The notes under the pieces: generated by a model
Database searches by the model: none
What the model was told of the DNA's origin: nothing
The model's input: only the letters and a program-made list of their open reading frames with translations
NCBI RefSeq assembly: GCF_015477355.1
Contig: NZ_JADLRJ010000001.1
Location: 372,001-436,000, forward strand
Direction: 5' to 3'
DNA: 64,000 nt
Origin: Nocardia blacklockiae
GTDB taxonomy: Bacteria; Actinomycetota; Actinomycetes; Mycobacteriales; Mycobacteriaceae
In this document: piece by piece, positions 43,273 to 53,146 of the stretch
How positions within the stretch are numbered: the stretch's first letter is position 1
How the letters are laid out: every line of letters starts with the position of its first letter
Made by a program: the position numbers and the translations under genes

Positions 43273-45330
43273 GTGACCACCTCAGCCCGCACCACCTCGA
43301 CCGCCCTCGTACGGGTGCCGGCCGGGACGACGGCGGGCGCCGCGGTGCGCGAGGCGGGCCTGCCCACCAAGGGCCCCGACACCGTTGTCGTCGTGCGCGA
43401 TCCGGAGGGCAACCTCAAGGACCTGTCCTGGACTCCCGACGCCGACGTCGAGGTCGAACCGGTCGCCGCCGACACCGAGGACGGCCGCAGCGTGATCCGG
43501 CACTCGGCCGCGCACGTGCTGGCGCAGGCGGTGCAGCAGGAGTTCCCGGAGGCCAAGCTGGGCATCGGGCCGCCGATCAAGGACGGCTTCTACTACGACT
43601 TCCAGGTCGACCGCCCCTTCACCCCCGAGGATCTGGCCAAGCTGGAATCGCGGATGAAGAAGATCGTCAAAGGCGCGCAGCGGTTCTCGCGCCGGGTGGT
43701 CGAGGTCGAGGAGGCCCGCGTCGAGCTGGCGAAGGAGCCGTTCAAGCTGGAGCTGATCGGCGACAAGTCCGGCATCGACGACCCGGAGATCATGGAGGTC
43801 GGCGGCAACGAGCTGACCATCTACGACAACCTCGACCCGCGCAGCGGCGAGAAGGTCTGGGGCGACCTGTGCCGCGGCCCGCACATCCCGACCACCAAGT
43901 TCATCCCCGCGTTCAAGCTGACCCGCAGCTCGGCCGCCTACTGGCGCGGCGACCAGAACCGCGAGGACCTGCAGCGCATCTACGGCACCGCGTGGGAGTC
44001 GCAGGAGGCCCTCGACGCCTACCTGCACCTGCTCGAGGAGGCCGAGAAGCGCGACCACCGCAAGCTCGGCCTGGAACTGGACCTGTTCTCCTTCCCCGAC
44101 GAGCTGGGCTCGGGCCTGCCGGTGTTCCACCCCAAGGGCGGCATCATCCGCAAGGAGCTCGAGGACTACTCGCGCCAGCGGCACGTCGACGCCGGGTACG
44201 AATTCGTCAACACCCCGCACCTGACCAAGGCGCATCTGTTCGAGGTGTCCAAGCACCTGGACTGGTACGCCGACGGCATGTTCCCGCCCATGCACCTGGA
44301 CGCGGAGTACAACGAGGACGGCACCGTCCGCAAGCCCGGCCAGGACTACTACGTCAAGCCGATGAACTGCCCGATGCACAACCTGATCTTCCGGTCGCGC
44401 GGCCGGTCGTACCGGGAGCTGCCGCTGCGGCTGTTCGAATTCGGCTCGGTGTACCGGTACGAGAAGTCCGGCGTCATCCACGGCCTGACCCGGGTGCGCG
44501 GCATGACCCAGGACGACTCGCACATCTACTGCACCCAGGAGCAGGTGGTCGAGGAACTCACCAGCATCCTGCGGTTCGTGCTGGACCTGCTGAAGGACTA
44601 CGGCCTCGACGACTTCTACCTCGAGCTGTCCACCAAGGACCCGAAGAAGTACGTCGGCTCCGACGAGCTGTGGGAGGAGGCCACCGCGACGCTGGCGCAG
44701 GTCGCGGAAGCCTCCGGCCTGCAACTGGTTCCGGACCCGGGCGGGGCCGCGTTCTACGGCCCGAAGATCTCCGTGCAGACCAAGGACGCGCTGGGCCGCA
44801 ACTGGCAGATGTCGACCATCCAGCTGGACTTCTTCGAACCGGAGCTGTTCGAGCTGGAATACACCGCCTCCGACGGCACCAAGAAGCGCCCGGTGATGAT
44901 CCACCGCGCCCTGTTCGGCTCGATCGAGCGGTTCTTCGGCGTGCTGACCGAGCACTACGCCGGGGCGTTCCCGGCGTGGCTGGCGCCGGTGCAGGTGGTC
45001 GGCATCCCGGTCGCCGACAACTTCGTGCCGCATCTGGACGAGGTGGTGGCGCGGCTGCGGGCCGCGGGCGTGCGCGCCGAGGTGGACCGCAGCGACGACC
45101 GGATGCAGAAGAAGATCTTCAACCACACCGCGCAGAAGGTGCCGTTCATGCTGGTGGCCGGCGAGCGCGACGTGACCGCGGGTGCGGTGAGCTTCCGGTT
45201 CCGCGACGGCACCACGGTCAACGGCGTCCCGGTCGCCGACGCGGTGGCCACCGTGGTCGACTGGATCCGGCGGCGCGAGAACGCCTCGCCGACGGCGGCG
45301 GGATTCGAGATCCGGACCGGTGGGCAATGA
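43273..45330 (+). CDS. thrS: threonyl-tRNA synthetase
   Basis: A 685-residue class II synthetase charging tRNA-Thr. The TGS domain is at about 8-68, followed by the editing/SAD domain with [11 protein letters not shown] (about 77-87). The catalytic core holds the zinc Cys in MNCPMHN, motif 2 near [16 protein letters not shown], and motif 3 in [15 protein letters not shown]. The anticodon-binding domain ends the protein. The GTG at 43273 has AAGGAGA upstream with good spacing; an in-frame start at 43216 would lack support. It is first in the block thrS, HIT, pgsA, acyltransferase, pimA, NUDIX, and its stop overlaps the HIT gene by four bases. No T-box leader is visible. Confidence 0.97.
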   Translation: MTTSARTTSTALVRVPAGTTAGAAVREAGLPTKGPDTVVVVRDPEGNLKDLSWTPDADVEVEPVAADTEDGRSVIRHSAAHVLAQAVQQEFPEAKLGIGPPIKDGFYYDFQVDRPFTPEDLAKLESRMKKIVKGAQRFSRRVVEVEEARVELAKEPFKLELIGDKSGIDDPEIMEVGGNELTIYDNLDPRSGEKVWGDLCRGPHIPTTKFIPAFKLTRSSAAYWRGDQNREDLQRIYGTAWESQEALDAYLHLLEEAEKRDHRKLGLELDLFSFPDELGSGLPVFHPKGGIIRKELEDYSRQRHVDAGYEFVNTPHLTKAHLFEVSKHLDWYADGMFPPMHLDAEYNEDGTVRKPGQDYYVKPMNCPMHNLIFRSRGRSYRELPLRLFEFGSVYRYEKSGVIHGLTRVRGMTQDDSHIYCTQEQVVEELTSILRFVLDLLKDYGLDDFYLELSTKDPKKYVGSDELWEEATATLAQVAEASGLQLVPDPGGAAFYGPKISVQTKDALGRNWQMSTIQLDFFEPELFELEYTASDGTKKRPVMIHRALFGSIERFFGVLTEHYAGAFPAWLAPVQVVGIPVADNFVPHLDEVVARLRAAGVRAEVDRSDDRMQKKIFNHTAQKVPFMLVAGERDVTAGAVSFRFRDGTTVNGVPVADAVATVVDWIRRRENASPTAAGFEIRTGGQ

Positions 45331-45950
45331 ACGAACGCACCGTGGACGAGGCCGCGCCGCAGCGGGATTCGGCCCGCCCGGATCCGATCGTGGACACCGG
45401 CGCGGGTGACCCGGACCGCCTGCAGCGGCTGTGGACGCCCTATCGGATGTCCTACATCACCGGCGCGGTGGCCGACCGGGACGCGCGCAAGGCGGGCGCG
45501 GACGAGGCCGCCGAGCCCACGACCCCCGGGCACCCCTTCACCGAGATCCCCAAGATGTCCGACGAGGACGGCCTGGTCATCGCGCGCGGCGAATGGGTGT
45601 ACGCGGTGCTCAACCTCTACCCGTACAACCCGGGCCACATGATGGTGGTGCCCTATCGCCGGGTCGCCAACCTCGAGGACCTCACCGCCGAGGAAAGCGC
45701 CGAGCTGATGGCGTTCACCCAGCGGGCGATCCGGGTGATGAAGCGGGTGTCGCGGCCGGAGGGCTTCAACGTCGGCCTGAATCTCGGTGGCGTGGCGGGC
45801 GGTTCGCTCGCCGACCACCTGCACCAGCACATCGTGCCGCGCTGGGGCGGGGACGCGAACTTCATCACCGTCGTCGGCGGGGTGAAGGTGATGCCGCAGC
45901 TGCTGCGGGAGACCAGGGCCCTGCTGGCCGGTTCGTGGGAGGTCGAATAG
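45327..45950 (+). CDS. HIT-domain Ap4A phosphorylase-like protein
   Basis: A 207-residue histidine-triad protein. The active site is [10 protein letters not shown] (about 172-181), and the pattern [12 protein letters not shown] near 35-46 with [14 protein letters not shown] (about 96-109) follows M. tuberculosis Rv2613c, an ATP adenylyltransferase that degrades Ap4A by phosphorolysis. Placing it next to thrS is meaningful because synthetases make Ap4A. The ATG at 45327 overlaps the thrS stop by four bases. The first 30 residues are a poorly conserved acidic tail. Confidence 0.92.
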   Translation: MNERTVDEAAPQRDSARPDPIVDTGAGDPDRLQRLWTPYRMSYITGAVADRDARKAGADEAAEPTTPGHPFTEIPKMSDEDGLVIARGEWVYAVLNLYPYNPGHMMVVPYRRVANLEDLTAEESAELMAFTQRAIRVMKRVSRPEGFNVGLNLGGVAGGSLADHLHQHIVPRWGGDANFITVVGGVKVMPQLLRETRALLAGSWEVE

Positions 45951-45951
45951 C

Positions 45952-46620
45952 GTGCTCAGCTTCTTCGGTCGTGAGACGTTCGCCAAAGCGACCGCGCCCC
46001 TGGGCAAGGCGCTGGTGCGTACCGGGCTCACGCCCGACGCGGTCACGCTGATCGGCACCACGGCCTCGATCGTGGCCTCGGTGACGCTGTTTCCCACCGG
46101 GCACCTGTTCTGGGGCACGATGGTGATCTGGTTCTTCGTCATGTTCGACATGCTCGACGGGGCGATGGCGCGGGCGCGCGGCGGCGGCACCAAATACGGT
46201 GCGGTGCTGGACGCCACCTGCGACCGGATCGCCGACGGCGCGGTGTTCGGCGCGCTGGCGTGGTGGTCGGTGTACCACGCGCAGAGCAAGCACCTGTTCG
46301 TCGCGACCCTGGTGGTGCTGGTGACCTCGCAGGTGATCTCCTACGCCAAGGCGCGCGCGGAGGCCAGCGGGCTCTCGGCCGACGGCGGGCTCATCGAGCG
46401 GCCGGACCGTCTCGTGATCGTGCTCGTCGGCGCCGGATTCAGCGGCATCGGCGGCTACTGGGACATCGAATGGCTGTCCTACGCGGTGTATCTCGCGATG
46501 TACGTGCTGGCGGTGCTGAGTGTCGTGACGGTGTGCCAGCGGGTGCTGGCCGTGCGCAATTCCGCCGGGGCCCGTGACGTTCTCGCCGTGCCGGGTAAGA
46601 CGCAGGAGGCCGGTCAGTGA
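45952..46620 (+). CDS. pgsA: phosphatidylinositol phosphate synthase (CDP-alcohol phosphotransferase)
   Basis: A 222-residue membrane enzyme. The CDP-alcohol phosphotransferase signature D-x2-DG-x2-AR-x8-G-x3-D-x3-D is present in DMLDGAMARARGG plus YGAVLDATCD (about 66-92), and six hydrophobic segments surround it. In mycolate actinomycetes this gene makes phosphatidylinositol phosphate from CDP-diacylglycerol and inositol phosphate, the first lipid of PIM synthesis. The GTG at 45952 is one base after the HIT stop. The 3' neighbours, acyltransferase and pimA, complete the PIM module. Confidence 0.95.
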   Translation: MLSFFGRETFAKATAPLGKALVRTGLTPDAVTLIGTTASIVASVTLFPTGHLFWGTMVIWFFVMFDMLDGAMARARGGGTKYGAVLDATCDRIADGAVFGALAWWSVYHAQSKHLFVATLVVLVTSQVISYAKARAEASGLSADGGLIERPDRLVIVLVGAGFSGIGGYWDIEWLSYAVYLAMYVLAVLSVVTVCQRVLAVRNSAGARDVLAVPGKTQEAGQ

Positions 46621-46656
46621 TCGCCTTCCGTTCGCCGGCCGCATAGGGGCCACCGT

Positions 46657-47685
46657 ATGAGCGACTTGAGATCCACGCTGACCGACCGGGCGTACGCGGC
46701 GGGGTGGCGGGTGGTCCGCGGCCTGCCCGAGCGCACCGCGCGCCGGCTGTTCGACGCCGGCGGCGACTGGGCCGGACGGCGGGCGAACCGCGCCGCGCAT
46801 CGCAGCGGCACACCGGATCAGTTGCGGCGCAACCTTTCCCGCGTGCTCGGCGTCGAGCCGATGGCCGTGCCCGACGAGCTGGTCCGCGACAGCATGCGGT
46901 CCTACGCCCGCTACTGGCGCGAGGCGTTCCGGCTGCCGACGCTGGACCACGCCACGCTGGCGAGATCTCCGCTGATGCCGCCGGCGATCGGGATCGAGCA
47001 CGTGGACGCGGCCCTGGCGCGCGGGCGCGGGGTGGTGCTGGTGCTGCCGCACTCCGGGAACTGGGACATGGCGGGGGTGTGGCTGGTGCAGCACTACGGC
47101 ACCTTCGCCACCGTCGCCGAACGGCTGCAACCGGAATCGCTGTTCGACCGGTTCGTCGCCTATCGGGAGAGTCTCGGCTTCGAGGTGTTCCCGCTCACCG
47201 GCGGCGAGCAGCCGCCGTTCCCGCAACTGGCGGACCGGTTGCGGCGCAACGGCATCGTCTGCCTGATGGGGGAGCGCGACCTGACCGGCAAGGGGGTGCG
47301 GGTGACGTTCTTCGGCGAACGCACCTGGATGCCCGCCGGCGCGGCCAAACTCGCGATCGAGACCGGTGCCGCGCTGCTGCCCGTGCACGCCTGGTACACC
47401 GTCGACGCCGCCGGACGCGAGGGCTGGGGCCTGAGAACCGATGCGCCGCTGGACGTCTCGGCGGGTGTGGGCCCGGCGACCCAGGCGCTGGCGGACTGGT
47501 TCGCGACCCACATCGCCCGGCACCCCGCCGACTGGCACATGCTGCAGCCGCTGTGGGAGGCGGACCTGTCCGAGGCCCGGCGCGCCCGGATCGCCGCGGC
47601 CCAGGCGGCACTCGGCGCGGGCGATCCGGCCGGCGCGGAGGTCATCGCGCGGGACGGCGCGGCCGCGGGAGACGAGGCGATATGA
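46657..47685 (+). CDS. phosphatidylinositol mannoside acyltransferase (PatA-like)
   Basis: A 342-residue acyltransferase of the LpxL/HtrB superfamily. The H-x4-D motif is HSGNWD (about 129-134) and the glutamate region is in MGERDLTGKG (about 204-213). The place between pgsA and pimA equals that of M. tuberculosis Rv2611c (PatA), which acylates a mannose of PIM1/PIM2 on the inner membrane. The ATG at 46657 follows TAGGGG, and the stop overlaps the pimA start by four bases. The last 30 residues are an Ala/Gly-rich tail. The function is assigned with good confidence from context and motif. Confidence 0.92.
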   Translation: MSDLRSTLTDRAYAAGWRVVRGLPERTARRLFDAGGDWAGRRANRAAHRSGTPDQLRRNLSRVLGVEPMAVPDELVRDSMRSYARYWREAFRLPTLDHATLARSPLMPPAIGIEHVDAALARGRGVVLVLPHSGNWDMAGVWLVQHYGTFATVAERLQPESLFDRFVAYRESLGFEVFPLTGGEQPPFPQLADRLRRNGIVCLMGERDLTGKGVRVTFFGERTWMPAGAAKLAIETGAALLPVHAWYTVDAAGREGWGLRTDAPLDVSAGVGPATQALADWFATHIARHPADWHMLQPLWEADLSEARRARIAAAQAALGAGDPAGAEVIARDGAAAGDEAI

Positions 47686-48806
47686 GGATCGGCATGGTCT
47701 GCCCGTACTCCTTCGACGTGCCGGGCGGGGTGCAGTCCCATGTCGTGGAGCTGGCGGAGGTGCTGATCGAACGCGGGCACCGGGTCAGCGTGCTGGCGCC
47801 GGCCTCCGACGACACGCCGCTGCCCGACTTCGTGGTCTCGGCGGGCAAGGCGGTGGCCATCCCCTACAACGGCTCGGTCGCGCGCCTGTCGTTCGGGCCC
47901 ACCGCCTACAACCGGATCCGGCGCTGGATCGCCGACAGCGACTTCGACGTGCTGCACATCCACGAGCCGAACGCGCCGAGCCTGTCGATGCTGGCGCTGA
48001 AGATCGCCGAGGGCCCGATCGTGGCGACCTTCCACACCTCGACCACGAAATCGTTGGTGCTCAGCACTTTTCAAGGCGTGCTGCGGCCGTATCACGAGAA
48101 GATCAGCGGCCGCATCGCGGTGTCGGAGCTGGCGCGGCGCTGGCAGGTGGAGGCGCTCGGCGGCGACGCGGTCGAGATCCCCAACGGCGTCGACGTCCCC
48201 GCCTTCGCGCACGCCCCCCTGCTGGCGGGATATCCGCGGCCGGGCGGGACGGTGCTGTTCCTGGGCCGCTACGACGAGCCCCGCAAGGGCATGGCGGTGC
48301 TGCTCGGCGCGCTGCCCGAACTGGCGCGCCGCCACCCGGACGTCGAGATCCTGATCGTCGGCCGCGGCGACGAGGAACGGCTGCGCCGCGAGGCCGGCGA
48401 CCTCGCCGGGCACCTGCGGTTCCTCGGCCAGGTCTCCGACGCGGAGAAGGCCTCGGCGATGCGCAGCGCCGACGTGTACTGCGCGCCCAACCTCGGCGGC
48501 GAGAGTTTCGGCATCGTGCTGGTGGAGGCGATGGCCGCCGGCACCGCCGTGGTGGCCAGCGAACTGGACGCCTTCCGGCGGGTGCTGCGCGACGGCGCCG
48601 CGGGCCTGCTCGTCCCGATCGGCGACCCGGCCCGGCTCGCGGCCGCGCTCGACGAGCTGCTGAGCGACCCGAGCCGCCGCGCGGACCTGGTCCGGGCCGC
48701 GAATCAGGTGGTCGGCGAATACGATTGGCCGGTCGTGGCCGAACAGATCCTGCGGGTGTACGAGACGGTCACCGTCGGCGACACCCGGGTGCGGGCCGCC
48801 GGATGA
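47682..48806 (+). CDS. pimA: phosphatidylinositol mannosyltransferase PimA
   Basis: A 374-residue GT-B glycosyltransferase (GT4). The N-terminal domain begins MRIGMVCPYSFDVPGGVQSH (1-20), with the GGVQ donor-side loop and HIHEPNAPSLS (about 88-98). The C-terminal domain has FLGRYDEPRKG, VGRGDE and PNLGGESFGIVLVEAMAAG, the E-x7-E motif that binds GDP-mannose. PimA adds the first mannose to phosphatidylinositol on the cytoplasmic face. The ATG at 47682 overlaps the acyltransferase stop, and the stop overlaps the NUDIX gene, each by four bases. Confidence 0.96.
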   Translation: MRIGMVCPYSFDVPGGVQSHVVELAEVLIERGHRVSVLAPASDDTPLPDFVVSAGKAVAIPYNGSVARLSFGPTAYNRIRRWIADSDFDVLHIHEPNAPSLSMLALKIAEGPIVATFHTSTTKSLVLSTFQGVLRPYHEKISGRIAVSELARRWQVEALGGDAVEIPNGVDVPAFAHAPLLAGYPRPGGTVLFLGRYDEPRKGMAVLLGALPELARRHPDVEILIVGRGDEERLRREAGDLAGHLRFLGQVSDAEKASAMRSADVYCAPNLGGESFGIVLVEAMAAGTAVVASELDAFRRVLRDGAAGLLVPIGDPARLAAALDELLSDPSRRADLVRAANQVVGEYDWPVVAEQILRVYETVTVGDTRVRAAG

Positions 48807-49840
48807 TCACCTTCTCCGCGACCACGATTCTCGTCCTCGCGCTGATCGCGGCGCTGATCGTCGCCGCCGGCGTCTGGGCGTACTCGACGGCGAACCGGCT
48901 GGACCGCCTGCACGTGCGCGGCGACCAGGCCCGGCACGCGCTGGAGGCGGCGCTCGCCCGGCGCGCGGTGGTGGCGCGGGCGGTGGCGCTGTCGCTGGCC
49001 GCCGCCGAGCCCGGCAGCGAGCAGGCCCGGCAACTGCACGCCCTGGCCGACCGGGCCGAGCGCGCCGACTGGGCTGACCGCGAGACCGCCGAGAACCAGC
49101 TGGCCGCGGCCCTGTCCGGCATCGACATCACGCTGCTGCCGCCGCAGCTGGTGGCCGAACTGGCCGACGCCGAGGCGCGTGTGCTGATCGCCCGCCGCTT
49201 CCACAACGACGCGGTGCGCGACACCCTCGCGCTGCGCACGCGGCGGCCGGTGCGGCTGCTGCACCTGGGCGGCACCGCGCCGCTGCCCACCTATTTCGAG
49301 ATCGCCGAACGGGTCACCGCCGCGGCCACCACCGGGCTCGAGGTGGACACCGTGCGCACCTCCGCGCGCGTGGTGCTGCTCGACGAGCAGGACCGGGTGC
49401 TGCTGATGCGCGGCCACGATCCTCGCACACCGGACCTGCCGTTCTGGTTCACCGTCGGCGGCGGGGTCGAGCGCGGCGAGACGCTGCGCGCGGCCGCGGT
49501 GCGCGAACTGTGGGAGGAGACCGGGCGCGCCCTGGACTCCACGGCCCTGCGCGGGCCGATCTGGCGGCGGGTCGCGGTCTTCCCCTTCGACGGCGAACTG
49601 GTCCGCTCGGAGGAACTGTTCTTCGTCGCCCGCACCACGGCGTTCGAGCCGAAGGCGGCGAATCCGACGCTGTGGGAACGCCGGTGCGTCACCGACACCC
49701 GGTGGTGCACCGCCGCGGACATCGTGCGGCTGGACGGGATGGGGGAGACGGTATACCCCTATCACCTCGACCAGTTGCTCGCCGAGGCGGCGGCGGTCGC
49801 GGGCAGCGACACCGAGCCGGAGGTGCGTTCGATCCGCTGA
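48803..49840 (+). CDS. membrane-anchored NUDIX hydrolase
   Basis: A 345-residue protein. One N-terminal membrane helix (about 5-27) is followed by a LemA-like helical region (about 30-140) and a NUDIX domain. The NUDIX box GGGVERGETLRAAAVRELWEETG (about 225-247) is complete. The substrate may be a nucleotide or nucleotide-linked metabolite. The order after pimA equals Rv2609c in M. tuberculosis. The ATG at 48803 overlaps the pimA stop by four bases. A hairpin at its end contains the stop codons of this gene and of the convergent neighbour. Confidence 0.9.
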   Translation: MITFSATTILVLALIAALIVAAGVWAYSTANRLDRLHVRGDQARHALEAALARRAVVARAVALSLAAAEPGSEQARQLHALADRAERADWADRETAENQLAAALSGIDITLLPPQLVAELADAEARVLIARRFHNDAVRDTLALRTRRPVRLLHLGGTAPLPTYFEIAERVTAAATTGLEVDTVRTSARVVLLDEQDRVLLMRGHDPRTPDLPFWFTVGGGVERGETLRAAAVRELWEETGRALDSTALRGPIWRRVAVFPFDGELVRSEELFFVARTTAFEPKAANPTLWERRCVTDTRWCTAADIVRLDGMGETVYPYHLDQLLAEAAAVAGSDTEPEVRSIR

Positions 49841-49854
49841 GCGCCGCTCAGCGG
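49834..49854. terminator. hairpin spanning two convergent stops
   Basis: CCGCTGAG and CTCAGCGG form a perfect 8-bp stem with a 5-base loop. The TGA of the NUDIX gene and the TGA of the minus-strand gene lie in its two arms. It is a compact bidirectional terminator candidate. Confidence 0.5.
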
Positions 49855-50225
49855 TGCCCGTGCGCGCCGCGCGTGCGGCGCCGCCGGGCCGGGGCGGGTT
49901 CGCCGGCGGTGCGGTCCATGCTCATGGCCAGCATCGCCAGGCCGGCGTCGCGGATCAGCATGTCCAGGTCGTCGAGCAGGGTGCCCATCGCGTCGCCGGC
50001 GGCGCGGTGTTCGGCCGTGGTCTCGCCGGGGCGCTCGAAAGCCGCACGGAGCGTGTGCAATTGCAAGCCGACGTCGAACAGGTGCCGGACCAGGCGGTCA
50101 CTGGAATCGGCGAACGCCACGGCGTCACCGGACGGCACGGGGACGGGGTCGAAGACCCCGCGCGGAGGCAGCGTCGTGTCGACGGCCGACCTGGTCGGCC
50201 GATCGGGCAGCAGGACATCGTCCAT
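49848..50225 (-). CDS. small protein of unknown function
   Basis: A 125-residue protein, not recognised. A proline-rich N-terminus is followed by a helical segment (DRLVRHLFDVGLQLHTLRAAF, about 43-63) and a second helix (AGDAMGTLLDDLDMLIRDAGLAMLAM, about 76-101), then a basic Arg-rich tail. The two long helices suggest a helical hairpin or dimer. The ATG at 50225 follows GGAGAAGG, a very good ribosome binding site. It splits the block that in M. tuberculosis runs from the NUDIX gene towards pdxS. Confidence 0.65.
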   Translation of the reverse strand: MDDVLLPDRPTRSAVDTTLPPRGVFDPVPVPSGDAVAFADSSDRLVRHLFDVGLQLHTLRAAFERPGETTAEHRAAGDAMGTLLDDLDMLIRDAGLAMLAMSMDRTAGEPAPARRRRTRGAHGHR

Positions 50226-50489
50226 GTCCTTCTCCTGAATCGCGGTCGAGCGAAATCCCCAGTCGCGGCGTGCGATTCGGGATGTCATGTGCGCACAAGG
50301 ATGTCGATTCAAGTTTACGATCGGGTAAGGTCGGCGCTAGGGCCGTAGGTCCCTAACGGCAGTAGGCCCCTGCCGACCGTCTCTCGGTGCCCCATACTTC
50401 TCGGTCGGTTCCCGATTTTCCTCGCCACCGGTTCGGCGGCGTGGAATTATCGGTGGCGCAACAGGTTCGACAAGCACCGGGGTGGTGCC

Positions 50490-50918
50490 GTGGAGGAAAC
50501 GCTCGGGTCGCGGGAACTGTCCGCGGTCCAGTCGCTGCAGTTGCTCGCCGGTGTGCGGTTCGGACGAGTGGTGTTCTCCCGCTACGCCTTACCGACCATC
50601 CGGCCGGTCAATCACGCCGTCGTCGACGACACCATCGTCATCTACGCCAACCCGGGGACCACGCTGAGCGCGGACCGCCAGGTGGTCGCGTACGAGGCCG
50701 ACACCATCGACCACGCCACCCTGCTCGGCTGGTGCGTCATCGTCACCGGGGCCGCCGAGGAACTGACCGACCGCGCCGAGATCGACCGCTGCCGCCGCGC
50801 CCTCCCCGCGGTCCTGCCCGGCCCGCGCGACCGGATCATCCGCATCCACCCCGACATCGTCACCGGTGTCGAGTATCTCGCGGCCAGCGCGGTCGGCAAT
50901 TCCGACACCGTGCGCTAG
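50490..50918 (+). CDS. pyridoxamine-5'-phosphate-oxidase-family FMN split-barrel protein
   Basis: A 142-residue protein with the flavin split-barrel pattern: GRVVFSRYALPTIRPVNHAVVDDTIVIYANPG (about 26-57) and later strands ATLLGWCVIVTGAAEEL (about 74-90). Such small proteins bind FMN, F420 or haem and often reduce flavin or detoxify electrophiles. It is not PdxH, which is longer. The GTG at 50490 follows GGGTGGTG. It stands alone between convergent and divergent neighbours. The cofactor is inferred. Confidence 0.75.
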   Translation: MEETLGSRELSAVQSLQLLAGVRFGRVVFSRYALPTIRPVNHAVVDDTIVIYANPGTTLSADRQVVAYEADTIDHATLLGWCVIVTGAAEELTDRAEIDRCRRALPAVLPGPRDRIIRIHPDIVTGVEYLAASAVGNSDTVR

Positions 50919-50930
50919 CCGGGGTGCGCG

Positions 50931-51800
50931 TCACGGCGCGCCGAACCATTCCGTGGCGAGCCGGGCCACCTCGTCGGGTTGTTCGAGGTGCAGGAAATGG
51001 CCTGCGCCGGTGAGGATTTCGACACGGGAGCCGGGATGCAGGCCGGTGTGGGCGTCGGCGAACGCGGCGGGCGGCAGGCAGCCGTCGTCGGCGCCGGCGA
51101 GCACCAGCAGCGGGACGGGGGCCGCGGCCTCGGTGGTGGCGGCGAGGCCCGCCAGGGCCGGATCGTGCAGGGACGTATCGAAATTCGCGCGGTAGACGCG
51201 CAGGGCGTTGGCGATGCCCGCCGGATCGCCGTACAGGGCGTGCACGCGGGCGCGGTGCGCGCCGGGGTCCAGGCCCGGTGACCAGGTGGCCCACAGGTAG
51301 TCGACGAGGTCGCGGTTGGCGCTCAGCACCGCCTCCGCGACGCCGTGCACCTGGAACAGCCACATGTAGAACGAGCGCCGCAGCTGCGCGGGGTCGGTGA
51401 ACAGCGCGCGCAGCGTGGCCGGGGGCGGCACCGCCATCGTGATGCCGCGGCGCACGCGCTGCGGCCAGGCCGCGGCGACCCGGGCGACCATGCCCGCGCC
51501 GATGTCGTGGCCGATCATGTCCACGCCGCCGGGATCGAGCGCGGCCGCGACGGCGGCGGCATCGGCGGCGAGGGTGATGCCGTCGGCATAGGTCAGCGCG
51601 GTCGCCGTCGCGGGATGGTGACCGCGCAGGAACGGCGCCACCACCCGCCGCCCCGCCGCCACCAGCCGCTCGGCCAGCGGCCCGAAGGTCGCCGGATGAT
51701 CGGGGAACCCGTGCCAGCACACCACGACCGGCCCGTCGCCGACCGCCAGCGCCGGAAAGTCCAGGCGGTCGGTCTCGACCACGATCTCCTCGAATTCCAC
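50931..51800 (-). CDS. alpha/beta-hydrolase, epoxide-hydrolase/dehalogenase type
   Basis: A 289-residue alpha/beta-hydrolase. The oxyanion loop is WHGFPD (about 27-32), and the nucleophile elbow GHDIGAG (about 92-98) has Asp rather than Ser, as in epoxide hydrolases and haloalkane dehalogenases. The second acid is in AGADDG (about 236) and the catalytic His in GAGHFLHLEQP (about 263-273). It would hydrolyse an epoxide or halide through a covalent ester. The start is taken as GTG at 51800 (VEFEEIVVETDRLD), supported by GGAG upstream; longer in-frame extensions lack support. Confidence 0.82.
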   Translation of the reverse strand: MEFEEIVVETDRLDFPALAVGDGPVVVCWHGFPDHPATFGPLAERLVAAGRRVVAPFLRGHHPATATALTYADGITLAADAAAVAAALDPGGVDMIGHDIGAGMVARVAAAWPQRVRRGITMAVPPPATLRALFTDPAQLRRSFYMWLFQVHGVAEAVLSANRDLVDYLWATWSPGLDPGAHRARVHALYGDPAGIANALRVYRANFDTSLHDPALAGLAATTEAAAPVPLLVLAGADDGCLPPAAFADAHTGLHPGSRVEILTGAGHFLHLEQPDEVARLATEWFGAP

Positions 51801-51983
51801 GGCTCCACAATAGTTTCCGGAGCGGAAGCCGGGGGCGGTCGGCACCGGTTCCCCGTCTTCGAGTCCGCGGCGGCCGCGCGCCGCGGCGCGAACGTCTGTG
51901 GGGAATGTCATGTTCGGATATCGTCGGAAGCGGTTTGCCGAGAGCGCACCGTGGCGAACCGGTATCTGGAGGTGAAGTACCGA

Positions 51984-52082
51984 ATGCCGATGTCCTACCT
52001 GCTCTACGATTTCCTGCTGCCCTACCTGGGAAACGACGCCGCCACCTACTGGGCGCAGCTGTTCGTCGTCGATCCGCTCTGA
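51984..52082 (+). CDS. possible 32-residue small protein
   Basis: A 32-residue hydrophobic peptide rich in Tyr and Leu, with a helix-like middle (YLLYDFLLPYL). The ATG at 51984 is preceded by GGAGGTGA at 51968-51975, with spacing of about eight bases. A GTG at 51951 would make 43 residues. The ribosome binding site is good, but homology is unknown; it could also be a short leader peptide or not a gene. Confidence 0.35.
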   Translation: MPMSYLLYDFLLPYLGNDAATYWAQLFVVDPL

Positions 52083-52220
52083 CCCGGGCGGCATAGCGGC
52101 GCGATAGCGGAGCGCGCGGGCGGAGCAGTCCAGTGCTGCCGGACTGGCTATCAAGTGGCCTGATCCGCCCGCCTAGAATCGGGGCGTCCCCTGTCGTACC
52201 CCGATGCTCAGGAGTTTGCC

Positions 52221-53123
52221 GTGACTACGCCCGAAACCACCTCGACGACCGGCACCGCCCGCGTGAAGCGCGGCATGGCCGAGATGCTCAAGGGCGGTGT
52301 GATCATGGACGTCGTCACCGCGGATCAGGCCAAGATCGCCGAGGATGCCGGGGCCGTGGCCGTCATGGCGCTGGAGCGGGTGCCCGCCGACATCCGCGCC
52401 CAGGGCGGCGTGGCGCGCATGAGCGACCCGGACCTGATCGACGGCATCATCGGCGCGGTGTCCATCCCGGTGATGGCCAAGGCCCGGATCGGCCACTTCG
52501 TGGAGGCGCAGGTGCTGCAGAGCCTCGGCGTCGACTACATCGACGAGTCCGAGGTGCTGACCCCCGCCGACTACGAGCACCACATCGACAAGTGGCAGTT
52601 CACCGTGCCGTTCGTGTGCGGCGCCACCAACCTGGGCGAGGCGCTGCGCCGGATCACCGAGGGTGCGGCCATGATCCGCTCCAAGGGCGAGGCCGGCACC
52701 GGCGACGTCTCCAACGCGACCACCCACATGCGCAAGATCCGCCAGCAGATCCGCCGCTTGCAGTCGCTGCCGGAGGACGAGCTGTACGTGGCCGCCAAGG
52801 AACTGCAGGCGCCCTACGAACTGGTCCGCGAGGTCGCCGAGACCGGCAAGCTGCCGGTCGTGCTGTTCACCGCGGGCGGCATCGCCACCCCCGCCGACGC
52901 CGCCATGATGATGCAGCTGGGCGCGGAGGGCGTGTTCGTCGGCTCCGGAATCTTCAAGTCCGGTAACCCCGCTCAGCGCGCGGCCGCCATCGTGAAGGCC
53001 ACCACCTTCTACGACGACCCGGACGTGCTGGCGAAGGTGTCGCGCGGACTGGGCGAGGCCATGGTCGGCATCAACGTCGAGGAGATCGCCGAGCCGCACC
53101 GGCTCGCCGAGCGCGGCTGGTAG
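52221..53123 (+). CDS. pdxS: pyridoxal 5'-phosphate synthase subunit PdxS
   Basis: A 300-residue TIM-barrel subunit of the DXP-independent PLP synthase, which joins ribose phosphate, glyceraldehyde phosphate and ammonia. The motifs [17 protein letters not shown] (about 29-45), the Schiff-base lysine in [10 protein letters not shown] (about 90-99), [11 protein letters not shown] and [17 protein letters not shown] are all family-specific. Its partner glutaminase PdxT is not in the window; in M. tuberculosis it lies two genes downstream. The GTG at 52221 has CAGGAG upstream. A terminator follows the stop. Confidence 0.97.
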   Translation: MTTPETTSTTGTARVKRGMAEMLKGGVIMDVVTADQAKIAEDAGAVAVMALERVPADIRAQGGVARMSDPDLIDGIIGAVSIPVMAKARIGHFVEAQVLQSLGVDYIDESEVLTPADYEHHIDKWQFTVPFVCGATNLGEALRRITEGAAMIRSKGEAGTGDVSNATTHMRKIRQQIRRLQSLPEDELYVAAKELQAPYELVREVAETGKLPVVLFTAGGIATPADAAMMMQLGAEGVFVGSGIFKSGNPAQRAAAIVKATTFYDDPDVLAKVSRGLGEAMVGINVEEIAEPHRLAERGW

Positions 53124-53146
53124 GCAAGGCTTTTCACGCTCGCACC

